Of a stretch of DNA of 64,000 nucleotides, positions 34,331 to 43,292 are shown piece by piece (the stretch's first letter is position 1; the number at the start of each line of letters is the position of its first letter). Both the position numbers and the translations under genes were made by a program. Source of the stretch: Liopterus haemorrhoidalis (Eukaryota > Arthropoda > Insecta > Coleoptera > Dytiscidae); contig OZ020611.1 in NCBI GenBank assembly GCA_963971575.1, positions 2,294,001 to 2,358,000 on the forward strand. Reading direction: 5' to 3'. The notes below the pieces were generated by a model. That model saw only the letters and a list, made by a program, of their open reading frames with translations. It did no database searches and had not been told where the DNA came from.

Positions 34331-37300
34331 TGAAGGCATCGACCTGTCCTGCATCGATGTCGGATAATAAGTCGGGGCGAAAGCAAGACGCTGCGTTAGT
34401 GCGTGTTCGTTGTCATGTCAATAACTTTCCGACAGTGTGTCTCATAGATACAGGTGCGTCGCGATGTTTTGTGAGTCGAGGATTCTGGGAGCGTGTGGGG
34501 AACACACTATTGCGAAAAAGCGACGTGCGGGTGTCGCAAGCTGATAAAAAGCCTCTATGCACACGGGGTATAGGAACTGTGACTGTAAAACTGGCTAATG
34601 TGTCGACTAAAGTAGAAGTGACGGTGTGTGAGGACTTGATTGATGACTGTGTGCTCGGTTGTAACTTTATCCGCGATCAAAAGTGCATAGTAAATCCCGC
34701 AGAGAACTGTGTAATGATAAAAGGACAACGAGTCGACGAGTATCCAATTATGCCGGCCGCTGTAGTGTTGTGTGAATCGATGGTGATACCTCCGCGAACT
34801 GAGGTAATCGGTCGCGTTAAAGTGACGGGTGAAGAGGTTCGTGTTGCGCGCTTGCTGGAACCCTCCACGCGTTGTTGGGAAAGATACGGTTGTATGGTAA
34901 GCCGTAGTTTAATCACGGATACGGAGGGATCGGTGCTGTTGCGTAACCCGACCCAGGAATGTATAACAGTGCGGAAAAATGTATGTCTTGGCTCAGCGGT
35001 GGCGTGTACTTTAGTGGAGGAACATGAACGGGTGGAAACTAACCCGCCTCATTTGGAATTTGACTGGCAGGAGGCAGAACGTCATTTAACACCGAATCAG
35101 TTAAAACGCGCCAAGGAGTGTATAGATACGCATGGTCAAGTAGTGTCGCGTAACAAGAACGACACCGGGCGTACGAGCGTTTTAAAGCATAAGATAGACA
35201 CTGGTACTTCGCAACCCATACGTCTCGCCCCTAGAAGATTACCGCTGGCACGTCGATCTGAAGCTCAGCAAGAGGTACAGCGCATGTTGAAGGCCGGTGT
35301 TATTCGCCCTTCTTCGTCACCATGGTGTTTTCCAGCAGTCCTGATACGCAAAAAGGATGGCACTATGAGGTTTTGCGTAGACTTCCGCAAGTTGAATGAA
35401 GTAACAGTGAAGGATAGCTACCCCTTGCCACGGATAGATGACGTGTTAGACTCGTTGTCTGGCGCTACTTTGTTCTCAGCGTTAGATCTACAATCAGGCT
35501 ACTGGCAATGCGAGGTGGATAAGGAAGATCGTCCGAAAACGGCCTTTTCTATCGGTTCTGGTTTGTACGAGTTCAACGTCCTACCATTTGGTGTCTGCAA
35601 TGGACCAGCCACGTTCCAACGGCTTATGGACCTCATCTTGGAAGGTTTAAACTGGGAGGCGGCGTTGGTATATCTCGATGATGTGATTGTATTCGGTAAA
35701 ACGTTTGAGGAACACCTGGAACGACTAATAATGGTTCTGGATCGATTACAGTCTGCCGGGTTAAAGGTGAACCCTAGAAAATGTCGGCTTTTTCATCGAG
35801 AAGTCGAGTTTTTAGGACACATCGTGAGTCATGATGGTATTGCTACAGATCCCGAGAAGTTGCGAGCCGTAGATCACTGGCCGGTGCCTAGAAATTTGAC
35901 AGAGTTAAGGTCATTTCTTGGTCTGGCATCGTATTACCGCCGGTTCGTGTTGGGTTTTGCATCGATTGCCGAACCACTTCATCGATTACTGAATAAAGGC
36001 GAAAGATTCGTCTGGAGCGAGGATTGCGATTGCGCTTTTAAAAAACTAAAGCGTTGTCTAATGACATCCCCTATTTTAGCATACCCGAATCCTCAGATGC
36101 CGTTCCTTATCGATGTGGACGCTAGTGGCACAGGCATAGGAGGAGTATTAAGCCAGGTTCAGGACGGCGAAGAACGCGTGGTCGCGTATTACAGCCGATC
36201 ATTAACCAAAGTAGAGAGAAGATACTGCGTTACACGCAGGGAAATGTTAGCCCTCGTAGCAGTGTGTCGACAGTTTAAAGGCTATTTATTGGGTGCTCGT
36301 TTCACAGCTAGAACAGACCACAACTGTCTGCGCTGGCTGCGAGGATTTCGTGAACCAGAAGGGCAGGTTGCAAGATGGCTGGAGATTCTATCCGAATACC
36401 ACATTGAGGTAGAGCACCGACCGGGGAAGAAACACGGCAACGCTGATGGATTGTCACGACGGCCATGTTCGCAGTGCGGCATGAACGAAGGAGAGGAGCA
36501 AATGGCTAGTATATGCGCCCTGGATGATCCTGTTGTAGATACCCCTGTGTTAGTGATGGAACAACGAAAAGACGAGTGTTGTGGCCCCGTGGTGCGAGTG
36601 ATAAACGGGGAAATAACCGAATCTGTTTTGGACAAATCGGCTCACAAACTTTATATGTTGAAGCCTGAACTGAAAGATCAAGTGCTGTGTATCGTGGACA
36701 GAACGGGTCGGTTACCTGAATACCGGGCGGTGGTACCTGCGTCAATGGTATCGGAGATCATGCGAGTGTACCACGGAAACGCTTCGGCAGGAGCGCATAT
36801 GGGTGTGACCAGAACTCTATCGCGGTTGCGTGAGCGGTTCTTTTGGTTTAATATGCAGCGCGATGTTGCGGATTGGTGTCGTAAGTGTGAAGACTGTAGC
36901 CGTCGTAAAACACCCATACCTTCAGCCAAGTCGCCGTTACTCACACATTTAGTAGAGCGTCCTCTTCAGCGCGTTGCATTAGACATTTTAGGACCACTGC
37001 CTACGACCGAACGCGGTTGCAAGTATATTATGGTTGTGAGTGATTATTTCACGAAATGGACGGAAGCATACGCGTTACCTAATCAAACAGCTGAATCGTG
37101 CGCGCGCGTTTTCGTCGACGAATTCGTTTGCCGCTATGGCGCCCCTGAGATTCTGCATTCTGATCAAGGCCGACAATTTGAGTCTCAATTATTTCAAGAG
37201 ATGTGCCGCCTGTTAGACATCGAGAAAACGCGCACCACACCATTTCGGCCTCAGTCTGACGGCATGGTGGAGCGATTTAACAGGACGCTCCTGAATATGC

Positions 37301-38817
37301 TGAGCCACTGGGCAGGCGAACATCAACGGACCTGGGACACTAAGTTGCCTCAAGTGATGCTGGCTTATCGTGCTAGTCGGCATGATAGTACCCGATACAC
37401 ACCCTTTACCATGATGTTTGGTAGAGAGATACGGTTACCGGCCGATGCACAGTACGGACTACCCCCAGATACATCGTGCCGATCGGATCAAGAGTTTGTT
37501 CGTAATTTGAGAGCATCCTTAGACCAAGCACACGAGGCTGCCCGTGAGCATTTAGGGGTGGCTCATCGCCGACAGAAAGAATATTATGACCGTAATGCGA
37601 AACCTCGATCATATCAAGTTGGCGATGTTGTGTGGGTCCATCAACCTACCCCACGTATTGGGGAGACTAGTAAACTACATCGTCCCTGGACGGGTCCGTA
37701 TCGGGTAATCAAGGATATCGGAATGCATACTTTCCGTGTGCAGCATTGCGCTTTAAAACACAAGCGCTTGGTAATACATCAAGATCGTCTGAAACCGTGT
37801 GCTGAGGTGCCAGCACCCGACACCGCGATGCGAGAAGAACGAGCGAGGAGACGCCCTGGACGACCCCGACGCAGCGCAGTGGGTGGCCATCAATCAGATG
37901 CCGACACCCATTGTTGGGAAGAGGTAGCCGGTGATGTGTTTGATTCCCCTGCAGAATATGGTTTAGCTCATTGTGTAGCTGAGGACCTGAAAATGGGCGC
38001 TGGAATAGCTGTGGAATTCAAAAAGAGATTCCAGGGTATAGATCAGTTAAGGGATCAGAATCTTCGAACAGGGGACGTGGGGATGTTGCGATCCCCCGGA
38101 CGGTACGTCTTTTATTTAGTGACTAAGAAATGTAGTCACCAACGGCCAACCTATGATTCTCTGCATCAAGCTCTATGTTGTTTGAGAGATCGCGCCGTGA
38201 CTCATGGAGTTGATAAGATAGCCATGCCTATGATAGGATGTGGACTGGATGGATTAAATGAACACCGAGTAAAACAACTGATCAATCAGGTGTTCCAAGG
38301 ACAGGGCATCCAGATTCGTATTTATAAAGACCAGAAGGCTCGGAGAGTCACTCGTCCAACAACCGTACAAACTCCTGGGGGCGCGATTAGTGATTCTAGT
38401 CGTTGTTCAACACCATTGTCATGGCCTAGCCCCGGGCGTGAATCACTTGCCCCCGATATCTGCCCAGAAACGGTTTCTGATGTTGGCGACTCTTCGATAC
38501 AGAATCGGAGCATCGAAACACCAGATGAGCTCTCCGAAACAGAGGAGGAGACTGACTACGTCATGGCTGAGGGCGATAATATCCCGAATATTGGAACCGG
38601 AGAGACTGCCGGTAAAGAGGAGCGACCCCCGGAGGACCCATCAGAGCCTGTTGTGGAGGACGGTGTGCTTGTTGAGGACGTTAGTGCTGACCCAGTGGCC
38701 CCGAATGAGGGCGGCGAAGTATCCGAAAACCAGGAACCCAGACGCGTATTGCCGCCTCGAGTTTCGCGTGATGTTGCCAGAAGTCGTATTCTGGACACTT
38801 TCGGGAGAAAGTGCTGA
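34330..38817 (+). CDS. pol: pol polyprotein: protease, RT, RNase H, integrase, GPY/F, TARG1-type macrodomain
   Basis: 1495 residues in one open frame. Protease: LIDTGAS with D40. Reverse transcriptase: about 280-480, with D386 in SALDLQSGYW and YLDD at 448-451. RNase H: about 590-705, D597, E638, D663. Integrase: zinc ligands H815, H823, C853, C856; catalytic D885, D945, E981 (D-x59-D-x35-E). GPY/F module: WTGPYRV at 1120-1126. Then an AT-hook-like RPGRPRR (1175-1181). The macrodomain spans about 1196-1333 with KMGAGIAVEFKKRF, FYLVTKK (K1266) and MIGCGLDGL (D1307). An acidic tail follows to 1495. The macrodomain is closest, from memory, to TARG1/OARD1, which removes ADP-ribose from acidic residues; its catalytic K84 and D125 have the same 41-residue spacing. 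No chromodomain and no env. Pol is in the -1 frame to gag; the TAATG overlap suggests termination-reinitiation. Confidence 0.95.
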   Translation: MKASTCPASMSDNKSGRKQDAALVRVRCHVNNFPTVCLIDTGASRCFVSRGFWERVGNTLLRKSDVRVSQADKKPLCTRGIGTVTVKLANVSTKVEVTVCEDLIDDCVLGCNFIRDQKCIVNPAENCVMIKGQRVDEYPIMPAAVVLCESMVIPPRTEVIGRVKVTGEEVRVARLLEPSTRCWERYGCMVSRSLITDTEGSVLLRNPTQECITVRKNVCLGSAVACTLVEEHERVETNPPHLEFDWQEAERHLTPNQLKRAKECIDTHGQVVSRNKNDTGRTSVLKHKIDTGTSQPIRLAPRRLPLARRSEAQQEVQRMLKAGVIRPSSSPWCFPAVLIRKKDGTMRFCVDFRKLNEVTVKDSYPLPRIDDVLDSLSGATLFSALDLQSGYWQCEVDKEDRPKTAFSIGSGLYEFNVLPFGVCNGPATFQRLMDLILEGLNWEAALVYLDDVIVFGKTFEEHLERLIMVLDRLQSAGLKVNPRKCRLFHREVEFLGHIVSHDGIATDPEKLRAVDHWPVPRNLTELRSFLGLASYYRRFVLGFASIAEPLHRLLNKGERFVWSEDCDCAFKKLKRCLMTSPILAYPNPQMPFLIDVDASGTGIGGVLSQVQDGEERVVAYYSRSLTKVERRYCVTRREMLALVAVCRQFKGYLLGARFTARTDHNCLRWLRGFREPEGQVARWLEILSEYHIEVEHRPGKKHGNADGLSRRPCSQCGMNEGEEQMASICALDDPVVDTPVLVMEQRKDECCGPVVRVINGEITESVLDKSAHKLYMLKPELKDQVLCIVDRTGRLPEYRAVVPASMVSEIMRVYHGNASAGAHMGVTRTLSRLRERFFWFNMQRDVADWCRKCEDCSRRKTPIPSAKSPLLTHLVERPLQRVALDILGPLPTTERGCKYIMVVSDYFTKWTEAYALPNQTAESCARVFVDEFVCRYGAPEILHSDQGRQFESQLFQEMCRLLDIEKTRTTPFRPQSDGMVERFNRTLLNMLSHWAGEHQRTWDTKLPQVMLAYRASRHDSTRYTPFTMMFGREIRLPADAQYGLPPDTSCRSDQEFVRNLRASLDQAHEAAREHLGVAHRRQKEYYDRNAKPRSYQVGDVVWVHQPTPRIGETSKLHRPWTGPYRVIKDIGMHTFRVQHCALKHKRLVIHQDRLKPCAEVPAPDTAMREERARRRPGRPRRSAVGGHQSDADTHCWEEVAGDVFDSPAEYGLAHCVAEDLKMGAGIAVEFKKRFQGIDQLRDQNLRTGDVGMLRSPGRYVFYLVTKKCSHQRPTYDSLHQALCCLRDRAVTHGVDKIAMPMIGCGLDGLNEHRVKQLINQVFQGQGIQIRIYKDQKARRVTRPTTVQTPGGAISDSSRCSTPLSWPSPGRESLAPDICPETVSDVGDSSIQNRSIETPDELSETEEETDYVMAEGDNIPNIGTGETAGKEERPPEDPSEPVVEDGVLVEDVSADPVAPNEGGEVSENQEPRRVLPPRVSRDVARSRILDTFGRKC
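37915..38328 (+). other. macrodomain-coding segment within pol (TARG1/OARD1 type)
   Basis: Codes residues 1196-1333 of Pol. It contains the ligand-binding loop KMGAGIA (1221-1227), the GD pair (1201-1202) before the first strand, the K1266 lysine and the GCGLD loop with D1307. The order and spacing agree with TARG1, which is about the same size (roughly 150 residues). No stop or frameshift, so the enzyme is predicted intact. Expected activity: hydrolysis of ADP-ribose esters and O-acetyl-ADP-ribose. Confidence 0.9.
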
Positions 38818-38823
38818 CTTAGT

Positions 38824-38832
38824 AGGGAAGAG
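38824..38832 (+). promoter_or_regulatory. polypurine tract
   Basis: AGGGAAGAG directly before the 3' LTR; expected plus-strand primer for reverse transcription. Confidence 0.75.
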
Positions 38833-39068
38833 TGTAGCGAACGGACTTTTTGTAGAGACTGTACGTCTATGTGTCTGTGGTAAGGGAGACGGACATACGG
38901 GCGTGGGGGAAGTATACGTGTGTGTACTGCGAACATTAGTTAGTTGTTCGTCGGCAGCGGTTATGGACTGTGTTATTGTGACTATAGACTGTTAACGTGA
39001 CTCTGTTATGTAATGATAAATTGTTATATACCTGTAATTACTTAAATTGAATAATAAAATACGCTACA
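38833..39068 (+). repeat. 3' LTR (236 bp)
   Basis: Same sequence as the 5' LTR on reading. It is followed by the CTTA duplication. Confidence 0.95.
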
Positions 39069-39072
39069 CTTA

Positions 39073-39375
39073 TAAATTTATTAACATATTGCCAGATTCC
39101 TTCAAATCCAATAGTTTTAACACTTTTAAAAATACCATAAAAATTTTCCTTATCAACCATGCTTTTTATTGTATAAATGAATTTTTACAACATAAATTCT
39201 GAATAATTGTTATTGCATTTAAAATTGTAGTTGATACTATTTTGCATTATTTTATCTAATTCTCTATTTTATTTCATTCTCTAAGAATATTATTGAATAT
39301 TATATTTACGATTGTACTGACTGACTTAAAACATATTATTGTAATTTAGTCAATAAATAATTATTATTATTAAAT
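39073..39375 (+). pseudogene. LINE, right part after the LTR element
   Basis: After removal of the LTR element and one CTTA, the frame of the left part resumes with FINILPDSFKS and ends at a TGA near 39201. A short 3' UTR ends TAGTCAATAAATAA followed by ATT repeats, as in the copy at 46937. So the LTR element landed in an existing LINE. Confidence 0.85.
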
Positions 39376-39589
39376 ATTGCTGCGGTTACAAAACTGCTCG
39401 ACGAATTACATACAGGCAGATAGAGAAGTATTTGTACAAAAATGCACCAGCTATCCAATTCTTTGCTACCATCTGGAAGATAGGAAAGTTAGCACGTTAT
39501 TAGTACCCCACATACTGACTTTTATTGCTGACAAACAGCAATAAAAGTAGAATGGTGTCGTAAAATTTTTTAAAAATTTGAAATATGAC

Positions 39590-39835
39590 ACTCAAAAGAT
39601 GTGAACTCCAATGGGGCAGGGGACGAAACATGGCTTTATTATTATGATGTGCCATCAAATACAAGAAACAAGATATGGCTCTTTGAAGACGAAGAAACTC
39701 CAACCGTGGTAAAACAATCCAGATCTGTGAAAAAGAAAATGATTGTAGTATTCTTCGATAAGCGAGGGATTATTACGGGAATTGTTCTAAAAGAGCAAAA
39801 AACAATTACGGCCAAGTGATACGTTGAGTTTTGTT
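39590..39835 (+). pseudogene. mariner-like transposase fragment
   Basis: The frame keeps AGDETWLYYYDVP (block with the first catalytic Asp), NKIWLFEDEETPTVVKQSR and KKKMIVVFFDKRGI. It breaks just after AK at about 39819 and continues out of frame. Distinct from the mariner at 50006. Confidence 0.8.
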
Positions 39836-40283
39836 CGCCTCAGTTGGATCAGTCACTTCTAAACTTGCCACATTCACGCCTTAATACTTGAAACTTGTAA
39901 GTTGATAACGCACCACGTGGTTTATACTTATAAGGAAGTGTATTTAACGTGATGGAAAGTATTTTGAAAATTTTTAAAAAGTAAACCCGTATTTCAAAAC
40001 CTTCCTAGCGCCCTACGTACATCTAGTACACTCATACCTCGGTTTACGGCCTAGATACATTCCGGGAAAGTTGGTCGCAAAGCGAAAAGCCGTATAACGC
40101 ATCAATTATTTTCATATAAACCCATATAAATTCAATAGGATCGGTTCCTACGTTAGTTTTTTATAAAATAACGTAGTTTTTAGTTTAAAATGCATTTTTT
40201 TCTTTATATGTATTTCATTTAAAAATGCTTGCATATAAAATAAAAATACATAACAAGTATGTACATATAATAATAAACTGAAA

Positions 40284-40389
40284 CTAAAAAACTATACTGT
40301 CATCATCACTTTCCGCTGTTGTGGATTGACCTGGTTTAAAAAATTTGTCCAGCGTTGTTTGTCTTGCTTTATTTATTTATTTATTTATT

Positions 40390-40477
<88 letters not shown>

Positions 40478-41111
40478 AGTATTTTACAATTTATAATTTT
40501 ACAATCAAATGATTGAAGAATAAAGTGAATGATGGTAATTATACATTTTATTTTCTATATACACAATTCTATCACCAAAGATGTCAAAATTCTCGATATT
40601 TGTGTAGTGGTTTATGGTTGAAGGAATTCTTATAAATGAACTATTATTGAATAGATTAGTTCTAGAGTATAGTCGGTATAGTATATCTTATATGGTATAT
40701 CTTTTTGCAGTTCTTTATAACAACTAATGGTTAGTTAATTCCTAGAGAAACTTAAGCGCTGCGTTCTACGTCGGGATTATTTTGAAGAAGGATGTTTATT
40801 CCTTGTTCGAAATAAGAAAGCGCATTCGATAAGTTCTTTGATGTTAGCTGTTTGCATACATGCTTATCAAGTGCTCGTTCTGCTTCTAATTGGATCAGTT
40901 CCTCGTGTGAAAGGGGTTCTCTATCAGCATCTCGTAAATCAAGCACATCACCTTCTTCCATATCCTCAAAACCAAGATCATTTGCTAGCTCCAATACGGT
41001 GTGTAGAATTTCAAAAAGAGAATCAACTTCAGGATCATTAGTTTTTATGCATTCTGGCCATATTTTTTCACATTTTTTTTTTTTGCCGTTTAACGAAGCC
41101 TTTTGGGCCAT
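40284..41111 (-). pseudogene. Tigger/pogo transposase C-terminal part
   Basis: The minus strand opens 119 codons with CEKIWPECIK, VLELANDLGFEDMEEGD and HEELIQLEAERAL, the acidic C-terminal domain of Tigger-type proteins. After a low-complexity interruption the end RQTTLDKFFKPGQS and an acidic tail stop at 40284-40286. QTTLDKFF fits a PCNA-binding PIP box, as reported for pogo transposase. Catalytic and DNA-binding domains are absent. Confidence 0.75.
40369..40474. repeat. (TTTA)n and (TA)n microsatellite
   Basis: TTTA repeats followed by about 40 TA units, lying inside the Tigger/pogo relic. Confidence 0.95.
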
Positions 41112-41192
41112 AAACCGAAAAGTGCCATAATTAAAGAAAACCGTTATAGGGACAAGCCGTATAAACCGCGACCGTACAGCGAGGTATGAGGT

Positions 41193-41730
41193 TTATTTCA
41201 ACCCTATATCGTATCCACATGTTCCACCTAGAGCGCCAAGTCAATTTATTGTATCATTAAGTTTTTGTTTCTTTACCATTTTTCTGTGAATCTATTTTTG
41301 TAAAAGGAAATGATGTTTCAAATTAAAAAAAATATGTTAACAATTTGTATTTTATTTATCGCGATGTGCTGCTGGTTTGGTGGAGATGTAGTGAAGGTGT
41401 TGGAATGGTCTGTGGTGGAGTGTGGAGTGTTGAGAGGAGTGAGACAACGTCAGAAGCAGCGAGCGTGTAACTCGATGACTCCAGGTTATTTTCTCTAAAT
41501 ATAACTGGAGTGAGGTTATAAATTTGTCTCCAGAATACAGCACGTGCGGACCGCGCATCGTCGACTGTGAGTTTAGAAACGACATAATCTCACAAATATG
41601 CACAGTTTTATAATAGGAATGAGGAGATTTCTGTCCCATTTGAGCCTCTCGCATTTTATTATTGATGGATTTTCTTAGGATTTTAGTTAGCACGGAATAT
41701 TATGACGTATCATAACATGGCCAGTGTTGA
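41193..41730. other. noncoding interval
   Basis: Frames on both strands (up to 113 codons at 41352-41693) show no recognisable domain. About 41390-41620 is less AT-rich than the surroundings and could be an unknown repeat. Confidence 0.35.
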
Positions 41731-41734
41731 AGTT

Positions 41735-41815
41735 GCAGTAGCGTAGTGGTTAGCTCACTCGCTTTGTGTAGGATCGATCCTCAGTACAGGCAAAAAGAAT
41801 TTTCTAAACTTTATT
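41735..41815 (+). repeat. tRNA-like SINE piece
   Basis: A strong box A TAGCGTAGTGGTTAGC is followed by a box B-like GGATCGATCC. It shares CTCGCTTTGT and GTACAGGCAAA with 9166-9260. The acceptor arms do not pair, so it is not a functional tRNA. Confidence 0.55.
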
Positions 41816-41987
41816 GACCTTAGGACCCAGTTCCGGATTTATATATAAGCCCAGCAGGCTTGGACTTAAGACCCCACGATTTTAAGGCCCCGGTTTGCTT
41901 GGTTTTTCTTTTTAATTTTGTTTTTGCGCATTGCACTTCGGTTTGACATCCTTTTGGGACCATGAAGGAACAGAACTTTCTTTTATT

Positions 41988-42034
41988 AGGGTTTTGTAGG
42001 TATGACCAAAAAACCCTTATACCGTCATTTGGTC

Positions 42035-42084
<50 letters not shown>

Positions 42085-43095
42085 ATGTCTGTCTGTCTGT
42101 CTGTCTGTTCGGTAAAAATTGTAGCGAAACGGCTAAACCTAGAGAGTTGAAATTTGGCATGCCTGTACAACTTTTTGACCCACATATAGGAAAAATACTA
42201 AAACATCTAAAAACATATCCCCCTAAAAATATAAACAAATATGTGCTCATCGAAACAAAAAATATTTTTTTAAAATTCTGAGTAGAGTGTCAAATGAAAG
42301 CCCTCAGTACGTGGATTAACGATCAAAATTTTATTTTTGCAAAATAAATTATTTTGACGCGATTTTTGCCAAATTGTGCAAAAATTTTTTTGTCGCACAC
42401 CCTATAGCCCAGATGGTTTAAACTAAAAATCTGAAAAAAATCTAAGTAATGTATGTTGGTGTGAACCGGTATAGTACATCAGGAATTTTTGATTAGATTA
42501 TGTTTTCGGAAAATAATGCATTTTTTGTGTTTTTAACCAAAATATGTTAAATATTTAATTCGCTATGTAACCAAGTTGATACGTCAGCGCTCATAGCGAT
42601 GTGCGTTTAGTCATTGGTTTTCTAATTTGTCAAACAGGTAACTTGCAAACAAGAGTTCGAATCCAGTCAATTTTAATTTTTTTGTTTTTTTTTGCAGTTT
42701 TCTTTTGTTTAAATTATTTTGTCAAAATTCTAGTTATATTTTGGTAAATGTTGCATTTAATTTTTAAAAGCGTAAATTTAATAACCAGTGGGAAATGTTG
42801 AAATTATAATTTAATTCTGTTTGATGTATACGAAATCAGAGGGTGGGACTAATGATTTAAGCAACCAATAGAAGCCATAGGCGCAATTTTCAAAATCTTA
42901 ATGAATCTTGCTATGTAAAAAAATACTGCACATATTTAGAAACTTAAATAATGGTATTATTCGAATTAAAATTCATAAAAAAATATTTTGACATAAAATT
43001 TGTTTTGGCATCCCAAATAATCATCATTCAGTTATTAAATACCTGCAAAACCCTGAAATGTGTGAAAATTCACACTTCACATCAATTTTTTTTGC
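41988..43095 (+). mobile_element. DINE-1/Helentron-like element, copy D
   Basis: Full plan: AGGGTTTTGTAGGTATG start, long (GTCT)n tract 42035-42107, conserved body, tRNA-like segment with box B AGTTCGAATCC near 42653-42663, second body, then ATACCTGCAAAACCCT and the hairpin GTGTGAAAATTCACAC. The start block and the ATACCTGCAAAACCCT block are subterminal inverted repeats. Confidence 0.82.
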
Positions 43096-43292
43096 TCATC
43101 ATTTCGATTTACGGGTCTGTTCTATCCATTCAACCTAAGGGCCCAAAAAAACCTTAATCCGGTACTAGTAGGGCCACTTAGTTTTCCCTAAAATTAATTG
43201 CTGCTTCATCCACTTTTTTGTAAATTCTTTATTGCTGGTTCAACATAAATACAATGTCATTCACAGCATTGCTAAGGTACATAAATTTAATC

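Larger units (their letters stand above)
33216..39068 (+). mobile_element. complete Ty3/gypsy LTR retrotransposon carrying a macrodomain
   Basis: 5853 bp: LTR, putative primer site, gag, pol, polypurine tract, LTR. The two LTRs read as identical over 236 bp and both ORFs are intact, so the insertion is young and may be competent. Its base composition is clearly more GC-rich than its surroundings. No env-like ORF follows pol. The extra C-terminal macrodomain is the unusual part. Confidence 0.95.
40029..41192 (-). mobile_element. Tigger/pogo-like element, deletion derivative
   Basis: Inverted ends: CTCATACCTCGGTTTACGGC at the left (40031 on), and at the right the reverse form CAGCGAGGTATGAG; CGGTTTA and GCCGTATAAACC also correspond. 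TA precedes the left end. About 1.16 kb, holding only the transposase C-terminus. Confidence 0.75.

Noticed and set aside
38390..38995. 201-codon plus-strand frame and a 126-codon minus-strand frame over the end of pol
   Set aside because: Overlap the well-supported pol frame and the LTR in other frames; shadows.
38833..39068. An env-like gene after pol
   Set aside because: The 3' LTR follows 15 bases after the pol stop; there is no room for env.
41735..41810. Possible functional tRNA gene
   Set aside because: Good box A but no paired acceptor stem; shares tails with another repeat copy.
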